A DNA stretch of 35,944 bases, from the NCBI GenBank assembly GCA_945902135.1, contig CAMDMI010000004.1, positions 1 to 35,944 on the forward strand, in the 5' to 3' direction. Shown here one piece after another: positions 26,464 through 35,417 of this stretch (within the stretch, counting starts at the first letter, position 1; the number at the start of each line of letters is the position of its first letter). The stretch is from Spirosoma fluviale. Lineage in GTDB: Bacteria; Bacteroidota; Bacteroidia; Cytophagales; Flexibacteraceae. Made by a program: the position numbers and the translations under genes. A model generated the notes under the pieces. The model was not told the DNA's origin, did no database searches, and was given only the letters and a program-made list of their open reading frames with translations.

Positions 26464-27387
26464 TCAGCTACTGGAATAACCGAATCTTTTGAGCTTCCGC
26501 TTTTCTCTTTTCCAGTCCTCCTCAACTTTTACAAAAGTTTCAAGGAATACTTTTTTATCGAAAAACTTTTCCATTTCCATTCTGGCCCTCGTCGCAATTT
26601 TCTTGATTGTGCTGCCCTGATGACCAAGAATAATCGCTTTTTGAGAATTTCTTTCTACATAAAGGATGGCAGATATTCTGAGCAATTCGTCTGTGTCTTT
26701 GAATGAATCAACCAAAACAGCAGTGCTATATGGAACTTCCTTCTCAGTATTGGCAAACACCTGCTCCCTAATCATTTCTGCGGCCACGAATCGCTCACTT
26801 TGCTCAGTAATCTGGTCCATCGGATAGTAGGGTGGACTCAATGGCGTTTTTTCAAGGACTAAAGCCATTAATCCATCGAGGTTGAATTTCTCTTTAGCAG
26901 AAACCGCTAGGATTTCAGCATCCGGAAGTACCGCCTTCCAATCCGAAATCTTCTGTTCAATCTCCTCCTGAGTTGATTTATCTATTTTGTTAATTACCAG
27001 AACCTTAGGAAGTGCGGAAGCTGAAATCACTTCCAATAATTCCGGGTCGGTTCCAGGCTTGAGGCAATCTGTAACTGCCAAAATAATATCGGCATCCTCC
27101 AGAGCGGTATCCACAAAATGCATCATTGTCTTTTGCAGTTCATAGGCTGGCTTAATCAAGCCGGGCGTATCACTGTAAACAAGTTGATAATTTTCTCCGC
27201 TCAAGATTCCGAAGATTCGATTTCTGGTGGTGGATGCTTTGTGGGATACAATGCTGAGTTTTTCCCCAACCAAAGCATTCATTAATGTGGACTTGCCCAC
27301 ATTTGGCTTGCCAACGATGGCAATAAATCCTGCCTTGAAATTTTCCGGGATATTCTCGATCGGGAGCCCTGATTCTATGCCATTCAT
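26464..27387 (-). CDS. era: GTPase Era
   Basis: FIAIVGKPNVGKSTLMNALVGEKLSIVSHKASTTRNRIFGI, DTPGL, NKIDK, KH-domain VERNSQKAIILGHQGSTIKKIATRARMEMEKFF. Start re-set to 27387. Confidence 0.94.
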   Translation of the reverse strand: MNGIESGLPIENIPENFKAGFIAIVGKPNVGKSTLMNALVGEKLSIVSHKASTTRNRIFGILSGENYQLVYSDTPGLIKPAYELQKTMMHFVDTALEDADIILAVTDCLKPGTDPELLEVISASALPKVLVINKIDKSTQEEIEQKISDWKAVLPDAEILAVSAKEKFNLDGLMALVLEKTPLSPPYYPMDQITEQSERFVAAEMIREQVFANTEKEVPYSTAVLVDSFKDTDELLRISAILYVERNSQKAIILGHQGSTIKKIATRARMEMEKFFDKKVFLETFVKVEEDWKREKRKLKRFGYSSS

Positions 27388-27455
27388 GATGCAAAGATGA
27401 GGCAAGCATCCGGTTTTTTCAGGATAGGTTGTAATCTTGCGCAATCTTTGCAGCC

Positions 27456-28493
27456 ATGGCAGTAACCCGCAACACCAAGATTGGAATCCTGTTGACCTTC
27501 GTAATCGTGGTCATTTCCACAATTTTTTACTTCTATCAGGTCTTTTTTGAAAGCAATTTCCTCGTTGGGAAATCAGAGTCAAAGTGGCTCTACATCCCTG
27601 AAAAAGGCAATTTTGCTTCAGTAAAGGACTCTTTGGAAAAGAACGACATCGTGCATAGAATGATGCCTTTCGCATTTGTTGCTCGACTGATGGGCTATCA
27701 AAATTCTATCAAACCAGGGGCTTATGAAATTTCTCCTGATGAGAATAATTTCTCAGTAATCAGGCGACTTCGGGCGGGAAGGCAGACACCAATCAAGCTT
27801 ACTTTTAATTCTTTCAGAACAAAACGGCATCTAAGCGAAAAAATAAGTCAAAAGCTTAATATGTCCTCTGAAGCCATTCTGGAAAAATTAAACACGCCAG
27901 AATTCACGGCGCAATACGGATTGGATACCGCCAATATTATCAGCCTGTTTGTTCCTGATAGTTACGAAGTGTACTGGACCATTTCTGTAGATGATTTGAT
28001 TTCAAAAATGGGAAAAGCCTATTCAAAACTTTGGAATGAAGATCGACTTGAAAAGGCAAAAAATCTTTCACTTACACCAGCCCAAGTAATGACGATTGCC
28101 AGCATCGTACAATCTGAAACCAACAAAGTGGACGAAATGCCGAGAGTGGCTGGCGTTTACCTGAACCGGCTGTCTCAAAATATGCCACTTCAGGCTGACC
28201 CAACTGTGGTTTTTGCAGTTGGTGATTTCAGTATTAAACGCGTTCTCAGCGGACACAAGGCAAAGGATTCGCCTTACAACACTTATAAATACGGAGGTTT
28301 ACCGCCAGGTCCAATTGCCATTGCCATTCGGCCAGCGATTGATGCGGTGTTAAAACCAGAAAAACATGATTTCCTGTTTTTCTGTGCGCGGGAGGACTTT
28401 TCTGGCTATCATAATTTTACGAAAGACTTTGAAACGCATTTAAAAAATGCAAGAATTTACCAGGCTGCCTTAAACAAAGCAGGTATTTACTGA
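27456..28493 (+). CDS. mltG: Endolytic transglycosylase MltG
   Basis: IASIVQSETNKVDEMPRVAGVYLNRLSQNMPLQADPTVVFA, SPYNTYKYGGLPPGPIAIAIRPAIDAVL, N-terminal TM. Confidence 0.94.
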   Translation: MAVTRNTKIGILLTFVIVVISTIFYFYQVFFESNFLVGKSESKWLYIPEKGNFASVKDSLEKNDIVHRMMPFAFVARLMGYQNSIKPGAYEISPDENNFSVIRRLRAGRQTPIKLTFNSFRTKRHLSEKISQKLNMSSEAILEKLNTPEFTAQYGLDTANIISLFVPDSYEVYWTISVDDLISKMGKAYSKLWNEDRLEKAKNLSLTPAQVMTIASIVQSETNKVDEMPRVAGVYLNRLSQNMPLQADPTVVFAVGDFSIKRVLSGHKAKDSPYNTYKYGGLPPGPIAIAIRPAIDAVLKPEKHDFLFFCAREDFSGYHNFTKDFETHLKNARIYQAALNKAGIY

Positions 28494-28834
28494 TGAAAAA
28501 ATATCTTGAGAAACTAAAGACCAAATGGGAAATCAAGAGTGATTTTCAAATGGTCATAGTATTTATTGTTTTTGGAATTACAGGATCCAGCTCAGTCAAA
28601 TTGGCCGATCCACTAATGAATATTCTAGGAATTCCATCTGATATGAATCTTTGGATTTGGATTCCACTTCGAATTCTTATTGTCCTGCCCGTGTATCAGA
28701 TTATGCTTTTGGTAATCGGAACGGCTTTCGGCCAGTTCAGGTTCTTTTTTAATCTTCAGAAACGATGGTTGCGAATTGGAGGCAAGAATAACCCCAATAA
28801 TCTATCGAAGAATTTTAGGGTCGGAGAGAACTGA
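28493..28834 (+). CDS. Small membrane protein (DUF6787-like)
   Basis: LKTKWEIKSDFQMVIVFIVFGITGSSSVKLADPLMNILGI...QIMLLVIGTAFGQFRFFFNLQKR; TGATG overlap with mltG. Confidence 0.65.
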   Translation: MKKYLEKLKTKWEIKSDFQMVIVFIVFGITGSSSVKLADPLMNILGIPSDMNLWIWIPLRILIVLPVYQIMLLVIGTAFGQFRFFFNLQKRWLRIGGKNNPNNLSKNFRVGEN

Positions 28835-30151
28835 AATAAAAATATCTTCTTCTCCCGCTGATACCAGAGATTGTTTTCCAAAATTGGCTTTTCCAGTAAA
28901 AGATCCACAAATATTGAGTTTTCCCTGGCTATTTATTTTGCGTCCCTCACAGGTGAAAGTGGAGTGAAAAGGTAGTTTTCGTAATTCATCCAGGTTGCCC
29001 CGATTATCCCAACGCGCCATAAAAAACTGGTTGTCGTAATCTGCAGTAATGGTTTTATGGCCATGTGTCATAAATTTATTGAATTGTCCTGCCATCAGTA
29101 TTGATTTTCCATCAGGCAAAAGTTCCAGAACCGAGGCATCATCTGTTTCGCTGCCACCAAGGGTTGAAATCCAGCGCAGATTTCCATTTTTATCGATTGC
29201 CGTAAGAAATGCATCTGTTTGTCCTTTAGAACTTGCCGGTACTTCCCCGAATTGTGTTTCACCCGAAAACTTTCCAGCCAGGTAGCAAGTTCCCTGAAGG
29301 TCTGTAACTGCATCATTTATTGTGCATTGTGCATCCTGACCTGTAATTACTTTGGTCCAAACCAAAGAGCCTGTTGATTCATACAAGATGGCTGCTCCGG
29401 ATTTTGAGCTTTGTCCTTCTAATTCCTGCTCATTCACAAATATGTGCCGATCGAAAACTGCACCCACCAAAACGCGCCCCCAAGGATCGGTTCTAAGCAC
29501 ATTTACTTCATCAAATCCAGCGCCACCAAAAACCTTGGTCCAAGTTCTGTTGCCTTCCCAATCCAGTTTACAAACGAAGCCATCCGTTTGGCCCATTTGC
29601 CATTTTATTTTGCCGTCTAAATTGCCTGAATAAACGCCACCAATAAATGCGCCGCCCTGCTCGGTAACCGCAATGGTTGAAGAAATGGCTGTTCCTGAAG
29701 TTTCAAGTGATTTTGCCCAAACAATATTTCCTTTCGAATTAAGCTTTGCAGCGAAAAGTTCACTGCCTTTGGCCACCAATTGGGTTTGATCAAAACTGGC
29801 TGAATCGGTAAAAACGCCTGTGATGTAAATGTTACCATCGGGGTCGCCTGTGATTGCATTGGAGAAATCATCCAGTTTTCCTCCGAAGGTTTTCACCCAG
29901 AAAAGTGATCCACCAGAATTGAATTTTGCTACATAAACATCGCCACCACCACGACTAAAAACTTCTGTTTTGAAAAACTTGGCGCTCCCGCTCACACTTC
30001 CGGTAATAAAAACATTTCCTTGATTATCGGACCACAATCCATTGGCCAAATCAGGACTTGAACCTCCCGCTCTTTTCAACCAATCTGCTTGAGAAAAAGC
30101 AAGTGTCGGAAGCCAGAATAAAAAGGATAATACAGCAAAAAATTTATACAC
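28802..30151 (-). CDS. Secreted beta-propeller (SBBP-repeat-like) protein
   Basis: Repeats of the form 'W.K.FGG...D..NAITGDPDGNIYITGVFTDSASF'; signal peptide MYKFFAVLSFLFWLPTLAFSQA; GTG start at 30149-30151. Confidence 0.78.
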   Translation of the reverse strand: MYKFFAVLSFLFWLPTLAFSQADWLKRAGGSSPDLANGLWSDNQGNVFITGSVSGSAKFFKTEVFSRGGGDVYVAKFNSGGSLFWVKTFGGKLDDFSNAITGDPDGNIYITGVFTDSASFDQTQLVAKGSELFAAKLNSKGNIVWAKSLETSGTAISSTIAVTEQGGAFIGGVYSGNLDGKIKWQMGQTDGFVCKLDWEGNRTWTKVFGGAGFDEVNVLRTDPWGRVLVGAVFDRHIFVNEQELEGQSSKSGAAILYESTGSLVWTKVITGQDAQCTINDAVTDLQGTCYLAGKFSGETQFGEVPASSKGQTDAFLTAIDKNGNLRWISTLGGSETDDASVLELLPDGKSILMAGQFNKFMTHGHKTITADYDNQFFMARWDNRGNLDELRKLPFHSTFTCEGRKINSQGKLNICGSFTGKANFGKQSLVSAGEEDIFISVLSDPKILR

Positions 30152-30248
30152 GGTGTTGAAAGGAAATACAAGACCAAATAAAGCCCATTTCCACCATACG
30201 CGAAACTATTCGTTAATAAGTCATGTAATATTCGCGGAAAATTATCAA

Positions 30249-31700
30249 TCAATTGATAGACTGCAACTGCTTCTTGAGATCATCTACTGTTCTCTTGAAA
30301 GCCTTGTCTTTATCGATTAGATTGTGGACACATTGAACGGCATGTATTACGGTACTATGGTCCCTGCCTCCAAAATACTGTCCGATTTGTTTGAGGGAAT
30401 AATCGGTATATTCTTTCGCAAAATACATGGCAACCTGCCTTGCGGTAGCTACTTCTTTTCGTCTGGTTTTGTCTTTAAGATCAGCAACAGAAATTGAAAA
30501 ATAAGAAGAAACAGACTTTTGAATTTTGTCGATGTCTACTTGCTTTTCAATGTTGTTAACAATATTGTTAAGGATTTTCCGGGCCTGACTAAGATCAAAT
30601 TCGTGCTTATTGAGGGAACTGTGAGCGATAAGCGATATCAATGCGCCTTCAAGTTCACGGATGTTGGTATCGATATTTTGAGCAAGATATTCAACAACAT
30701 CCATTGGCATATTCAAACCATCATTTTGCATCTTGGTGTGAATAATTGCCATCCTTGTTTCAAAGTCTGGTTGTTGAAGATCAGCTGTAAGGCCCCATTT
30801 AAAGCGAGAAAGCAATCGCTCATGCATGCCGCGAAGGTCTTTCGGCGGACAGTCAGAACTCATAATAATTTGCTTTCCAGCTTGTTGAAGGTGATTGAAA
30901 ATGTGAAAAAAAATTTCCTGGGTTTTCTCTTTTCCTGCCAAAAACTGGATGTCGTCCACAATGAGAACATCCATGTTCATGTAATGCTCGGTGAAATCAC
31001 TCGCAGCATTTTTTGTCAGCGACTCAATAAACTGGTTGGTAAATTTCTCAGATGAAATATATATAACCTTCCGGCTTGGATCGATTTCACGGATTTTATT
31101 TCCGATGGCATGCATGAGGTGGGTTTTACCCAATCCAACGCCACCATAAAGCATCAATGGATTAAAAGAAGTAATGCCGGGTTTGGCAGCAACTGCCAAA
31201 CCTGCAGAGCGGGCAAGTCTATTGCAATCACCTTCTACAAATCGGTCAAAAGTATAAGTCGGAATCAAATTAGATTCATCGAAAATCCGGTCTTTTTCTA
31301 GGCGATGAAAAAAAGCCGACTTACCAGCTTCCTTTTTTTCGAAAGATTTTGAATCATTCTTATAACCTCCGTAACTCTGCGAATCTTGTTGATTTTGCGA
31401 TTTAGAATGATTCGGCAACGTCATATGAAGTGGTCTATGGTTTCTGTCACCACGATCCACAACAATAGAATACTCAAGTCGCGCATCCTGACCAATCACG
31501 GAAGCAAGCGCCAATTGCAATTCCTTTACAAAATGTTCTTCGAGCCACTCATAAAAATACTGAGAAGGCACCTCAATCGTAAGTTGGCTTCCATTGAGTG
31601 AAAGAGGTGCAATGGGTTCGAACCAAGTGGAAAATGACTTCTCATCCACCTTTGTACGAAGGATTTGAAGACACTGATTCCATGCAGTCCTGTGGTTCAT
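30249..31700 (-). CDS. dnaA: Chromosomal replication initiator protein DnaA
   Basis: NPLMLYGGVGLGKTHLMHAIGN, VDDIQFLAGKEKTQEIFFHIFN, GRDHSTVIHA C-terminal motif; true start MNHRTAWNQCLQILRTKV at 31700. Confidence 0.97.
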   Translation of the reverse strand: MNHRTAWNQCLQILRTKVDEKSFSTWFEPIAPLSLNGSQLTIEVPSQYFYEWLEEHFVKELQLALASVIGQDARLEYSIVVDRGDRNHRPLHMTLPNHSKSQNQQDSQSYGGYKNDSKSFEKKEAGKSAFFHRLEKDRIFDESNLIPTYTFDRFVEGDCNRLARSAGLAVAAKPGITSFNPLMLYGGVGLGKTHLMHAIGNKIREIDPSRKVIYISSEKFTNQFIESLTKNAASDFTEHYMNMDVLIVDDIQFLAGKEKTQEIFFHIFNHLQQAGKQIIMSSDCPPKDLRGMHERLLSRFKWGLTADLQQPDFETRMAIIHTKMQNDGLNMPMDVVEYLAQNIDTNIRELEGALISLIAHSSLNKHEFDLSQARKILNNIVNNIEKQVDIDKIQKSVSSYFSISVADLKDKTRRKEVATARQVAMYFAKEYTDYSLKQIGQYFGGRDHSTVIHAVQCVHNLIDKDKAFKRTVDDLKKQLQSIN

Positions 31701-32311
31701 TGCGTTAGTTTTGAAAGAATAAAGTTCCGGGTAGGGGTACAAACTTGAGCATGGATTCGGAACAATAAAAGCCCCGATTTCAAAATTGAAAGAATCGCAT
31801 GGAAGATTATTTGAAAATAGATTTGCCTCGGATATTTTAATATTCATTATCAAAATGTTAACAAAAATCAAGCTTCGCAACATTGGGTACATTTTTTAAA
31901 AACTCCATAATTTAAGAAGATATATGCCCAAAGATTTTCAAATTTCAACTTGGGTAGATCGAATAAAAATGAATCGAAAAATGAAGCATATAAAGGTTTA
32001 AATATTTTTTTTACTTCGTTATGTCTAAATTAACAATAAAGGCCTGTTCGTCGGCAATGTTCTAACTTCAGCTCAATTCTTCTGAATTTGGTCGAAGGCT
32101 TGTGATTTCTCCTTTTTTAAAAATATAGATTTCGAAAACCATCCGGACTTGCACCTGCTCAGGATGAAAAATATGCTTTGTTTTGGCGCTTCCTAATTTT
32201 CACATTTTTCTGTTGGACAAATGGATTGACTTGGGAACCATTCATCTGAAATTATTCACTAAAAAATACGGCTTTGTTTTTAGGGAAACTGGGATCTGAT
32301 TTCCTTGCGGC

Positions 32312-32992
32312 ATGTTTGAATCGCCATTCAGGAAAATACTGGTTTGCTTTATGTTTCTGCCCAATTTCCTGATCGGGCAAAACTGCCAGTTAGAAGAAGC
32401 AATGTTGAACAGTGGTTTGCAGGACATTCAAAAATCCCTGCCCAAGGTTTTGGTTGAACTTCGATATTCAGGTACCAATAATTTTGCAGGCCAGGATGTT
32501 TATGGCTGTTTATCCAAAGCTTTGGCAAGGCCTGAGGTTCTTACCAAATTGAGAATTGCTTTTCAATTTCTACAGAAGAAACATCCAGGCTTTACTTTTT
32601 TAATTTATGATGCTGCGAGGTCTTCATCTGCACAAAAAGCCCTTTGGAATGCGATAAAATTGCCTGAATCAAAAAAGCACATTTACTTGGCGAACCCCAA
32701 AAGAGGTTCAATACATAATTATGGTTGTGCCCTTGATATTACGATAGCTGGACCTGATGGAAAGGCCATTGATATGGGTACAGAATTTGATTATTTTGGA
32801 GAGCTGGCTCAGCCCCGATGTGAAGGTCGTCTCTTAAAATCGGGCAAGCTCAGTCAAAAACAATTTGACAATAGAATGATCCTTAGATCATGCATGGAAT
32901 CTGCAGGATTTTTAACGACAAGTTCTGAATGGTGGCATTTTAATTCCTGCTCACTTTCAAAGGCGAAGGCGAGTTATAAAGTCATTCCTTGA
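32312..32992 (+). CDS. M15 family D-Ala-D-Ala dipeptidase (VanX/DdpX-like)
   Basis: Signal peptide; FLIYDAARSSSAQKALWNA, GSIHNYGCALDIT (SxHxxGxAxD), SEWWHFN. Confidence 0.87.
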   Translation: MFESPFRKILVCFMFLPNFLIGQNCQLEEAMLNSGLQDIQKSLPKVLVELRYSGTNNFAGQDVYGCLSKALARPEVLTKLRIAFQFLQKKHPGFTFLIYDAARSSSAQKALWNAIKLPESKKHIYLANPKRGSIHNYGCALDITIAGPDGKAIDMGTEFDYFGELAQPRCEGRLLKSGKLSQKQFDNRMILRSCMESAGFLTTSSEWWHFNSCSLSKAKASYKVIP

Positions 32993-33078
32993 TTACCCAA
33001 CTACCTCCTTAAAGCTTGTAAGATGTTCGCCAATTCAAAATTCAAAAAACACTGTTTATTTCCGCATTTTCTTTGTAA

Positions 33079-33140
33079 AATGTGGATAACTCCGCCGACT
33101 TATCCACATTGATTGCGGATTTGCCATACTTATCCACATT
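33079..33140. other. DnaA-box cluster, candidate oriC
   Basis: Perfect boxes TGTGGATAA 33081-33089 (minus), TTATCCACA 33100-33108 and 33130-33138 (plus); AT-rich DNA follows. Confidence 0.7.
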
Positions 33141-33261
33141 CTAACTTGTGTTTTTTAAACGATCAAAAATTATTAGAGTCCAGTTTGGATGTAATTTACC
33201 TTTCAATTTTTCACCAAAATCTTATGAGTGAAATCATAAATGGCTTTAATTTTTAATCAGT

Positions 33262-34212
33262 TTATTTTTTCAAGTGTCTTGATAAATCAAAAATCCCATC
33301 CAGAAATCGTGGTCCCGGGCGGCTTGCAAGGTTGTCATCCAATGGAAAAATCTTCTTATTTTTATATGCTTTCAGTCGCTTGAGTTCTGGGTAAAGCGTA
33401 AAAAAACTGCTATCCATCTTGCCAAAACTTCCCCCGAAAATTATATCCGGATCAAGTTTCAAAATATATTCCCTACCCAAAAGCGGATAGGGTTTTTCCA
33501 GCTTTTGTAAAAGAACATTTTTCCCGCCAGCCAGCCTCATTTTATCGCTCATCCAGGTTTCAGAGCCATAAGCAAAAACCGGGTCGAACCAGGTAAGCGC
33601 AAGCATTCTAACTCTATTTTCATCTGAAAATTTAGAAGAAGACAATTCAAGAGAATCAAGTTTGGTTCGCAGGCTGTCGCACATTGCTTTTGATTCCTTC
33701 CCTGCGCCTGTCCAGATGCGAATTGAATCCATCGTATTCAGGACATCTGCCACTTTACAATAAGAAAATACAACGACTGGAATGCCCATTTTCCTAAGCC
33801 TCATAATGTCTTCGATGGAAGTCATTCCTTCCTCAGTGAAAATAAGGTCCGGCCTGATTTTTAGAATTGCTTCAATGTCCAGCGGCATCACGCCAATTAT
33901 TTGCTTCGACTTTACTTTTTCAGTGGGAAAATCACAGTGCGGTGTTACTGCAATAATGCTTGAATCAGGTAGAAGAGAGAATAGAATTTCAGTCAGGGCA
34001 GGGGATAAGCCCATAACCTTTTTGATTTTTTGGGGAAGAATCGTTTCATACGAAGTCGCATCTTTAATAATTCTCCCTTTGGCATTTTCAGAATCTGTTG
34101 GATTCTGGCAACCTGGAATTATGGCTGTCAAAATGAAAAGCAGGAGGATTTTGCTTCTTATTGATTGGAGCCAATCTAAATCCCTAATTTCGCTTTCAAA
34201 TTTTAACCGCAT
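33262..34212 (-). CDS. Helical-backbone metal/cobalamin receptor, ABC transporter substrate-binding lipoprotein (BtuF-like)
   Basis: Lipobox LTAIIPGC; 'ATSYETILPQKIKKVMGLSPALTEILFSLLPDSSIIAVTPHCDFP', 'ILKIRPDLIFTEEGMT'. Confidence 0.85.
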   Translation of the reverse strand: MRLKFESEIRDLDWLQSIRSKILLLFILTAIIPGCQNPTDSENAKGRIIKDATSYETILPQKIKKVMGLSPALTEILFSLLPDSSIIAVTPHCDFPTEKVKSKQIIGVMPLDIEAILKIRPDLIFTEEGMTSIEDIMRLRKMGIPVVVFSYCKVADVLNTMDSIRIWTGAGKESKAMCDSLRTKLDSLELSSSKFSDENRVRMLALTWFDPVFAYGSETWMSDKMRLAGGKNVLLQKLEKPYPLLGREYILKLDPDIIFGGSFGKMDSSFFTLYPELKRLKAYKNKKIFPLDDNLASRPGPRFLDGIFDLSRHLKK

Positions 34213-35176
34213 GATTGTCGTAACGGGTGCTGCCGGGTTTATTTCCAGCTGTTTGATTGCAAAGCTAAACCGGGAAGGTTACAAGGCCATCGTTGCAGTG
34301 GATGATTTCTCAGTTAAATCAAAGGAGACAAACCTGGCTGGGAAAGATATAATAGCATTTGTGGACCGAAGCGAATTCGCGGATTGGTTGAGAACCAATG
34401 CCATGGAAACTGAATTTGTTTTCCACCTTGGAGCCCGGACAGATACGACTGAAACTTCCGTTGAAATTTTCGACAAGCTTAACCTCAATTATTCAAAAGA
34501 GGTTTGGGCAATCTGCACTGAATTTCAAATTCCAATGGTGTACGCGTCCTCCGCCGCAACCTATGGGGCAGGTGAATATGGATATTCTGACGATCCGACA
34601 ACCATTTCTTCACTTAAGCCGCTCAATCCCTATGCGAACTCCAAGCATGATTTTGACCTTTGGGTTCTTTCGCAAAATAAAACACCTTTTTTCTGGGCAG
34701 GACTTAAGTTTTTCAATGTGTATGGACCGAATGAATACCACAAAGGAAAAATGGCCTCCGTTATTTTCCACGCATTTAAACAAGTTCGGGAAAAAGGCCG
34801 GATGTCTTTGTTCGAATCGCACAAGGAAGGAACAGCCAATGGCCACCAGCAAAGAGATTTTATTTATGTAAAGGATGTGACGGAAGTGTGTTTTTGGTTG
34901 ATGCAACACAGAAAAAATTCTGGCATTTACAATCTGGGTACTGGTAAGGCGAGAACTTTTCAGGATTTGGCGCTTGCAACCTTTCTTTCCTTGGGAATAG
35001 AACCTTCCATTGATTACATCCCAACGCCACTGGAAATCAGAAATTCATATCAGTACTTTACCGAAGCAGAAATGGGGCGTTTGAAAGATGCGGGCTATCC
35101 AGGATCTTTTACTTCCCTTGAGGATGGGATTGCCGATTATGTTGGTAATTACCTTGTTACGGATAAGTATGAATAA
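34211..35176 (+). CDS. ADP-L-glycero-D-manno-heptose-6-epimerase-like (NAD-dependent epimerase)
   Basis: MIVVTGAAGFISS, FHLGARTDTTE, YASSAATYGAGEYGYSD, NPYANSKHDFD, KFFNVYGPNEYHKGKMASV, QQRDFIYVKDV. Start at 34211, not 33782. Confidence 0.9.
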   Translation: MIVVTGAAGFISSCLIAKLNREGYKAIVAVDDFSVKSKETNLAGKDIIAFVDRSEFADWLRTNAMETEFVFHLGARTDTTETSVEIFDKLNLNYSKEVWAICTEFQIPMVYASSAATYGAGEYGYSDDPTTISSLKPLNPYANSKHDFDLWVLSQNKTPFFWAGLKFFNVYGPNEYHKGKMASVIFHAFKQVREKGRMSLFESHKEGTANGHQQRDFIYVKDVTEVCFWLMQHRKNSGIYNLGTGKARTFQDLALATFLSLGIEPSIDYIPTPLEIRNSYQYFTEAEMGRLKDAGYPGSFTSLEDGIADYVGNYLVTDKYE

Positions 35177-35208
35177 AAAAAGCCTTCCCAATAAGGGTAG
35201 GCCTTTTC
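35176..35208 (+). terminator. Rho-independent terminator
   Basis: aaaaaagccttcccaataagggtaggccttttc, imperfect hairpin plus T tract directly after the stop. Confidence 0.75.
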
Positions 35209-35417
35209 TTTCACTTTTCAACCCAAAAATAAAACTTGTGTTTTATCCGACACAATTATCCGATATTTTCTTTGTAACAGCAAAAAATGTATGGCCAATA
35301 CCTTGTTTTGCTTTATGAATCCTTGTTTTTTCGCTATGAATGAAGAATTGACCTTCGATTATTTTGTCCATTTAGTTTTTTCAAAAATGAATCTTTCACC
35401 ACTTTTTTTGCAATTCT

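Noticed and set aside
31701-31892. 64-codon N-terminal extension of DnaA
   Set aside because: Typical DnaA N-terminus starts at MNHRTAWNQCL (31700); the extension has no DnaA-like character and is probably just an open frame.
33782-34210. N-terminal 143 codons of the listed 464-aa ORF 33782-35176
   Set aside because: Antisense to the BtuF-like gene; the epimerase homology begins at MIVVTGAAG (34211).
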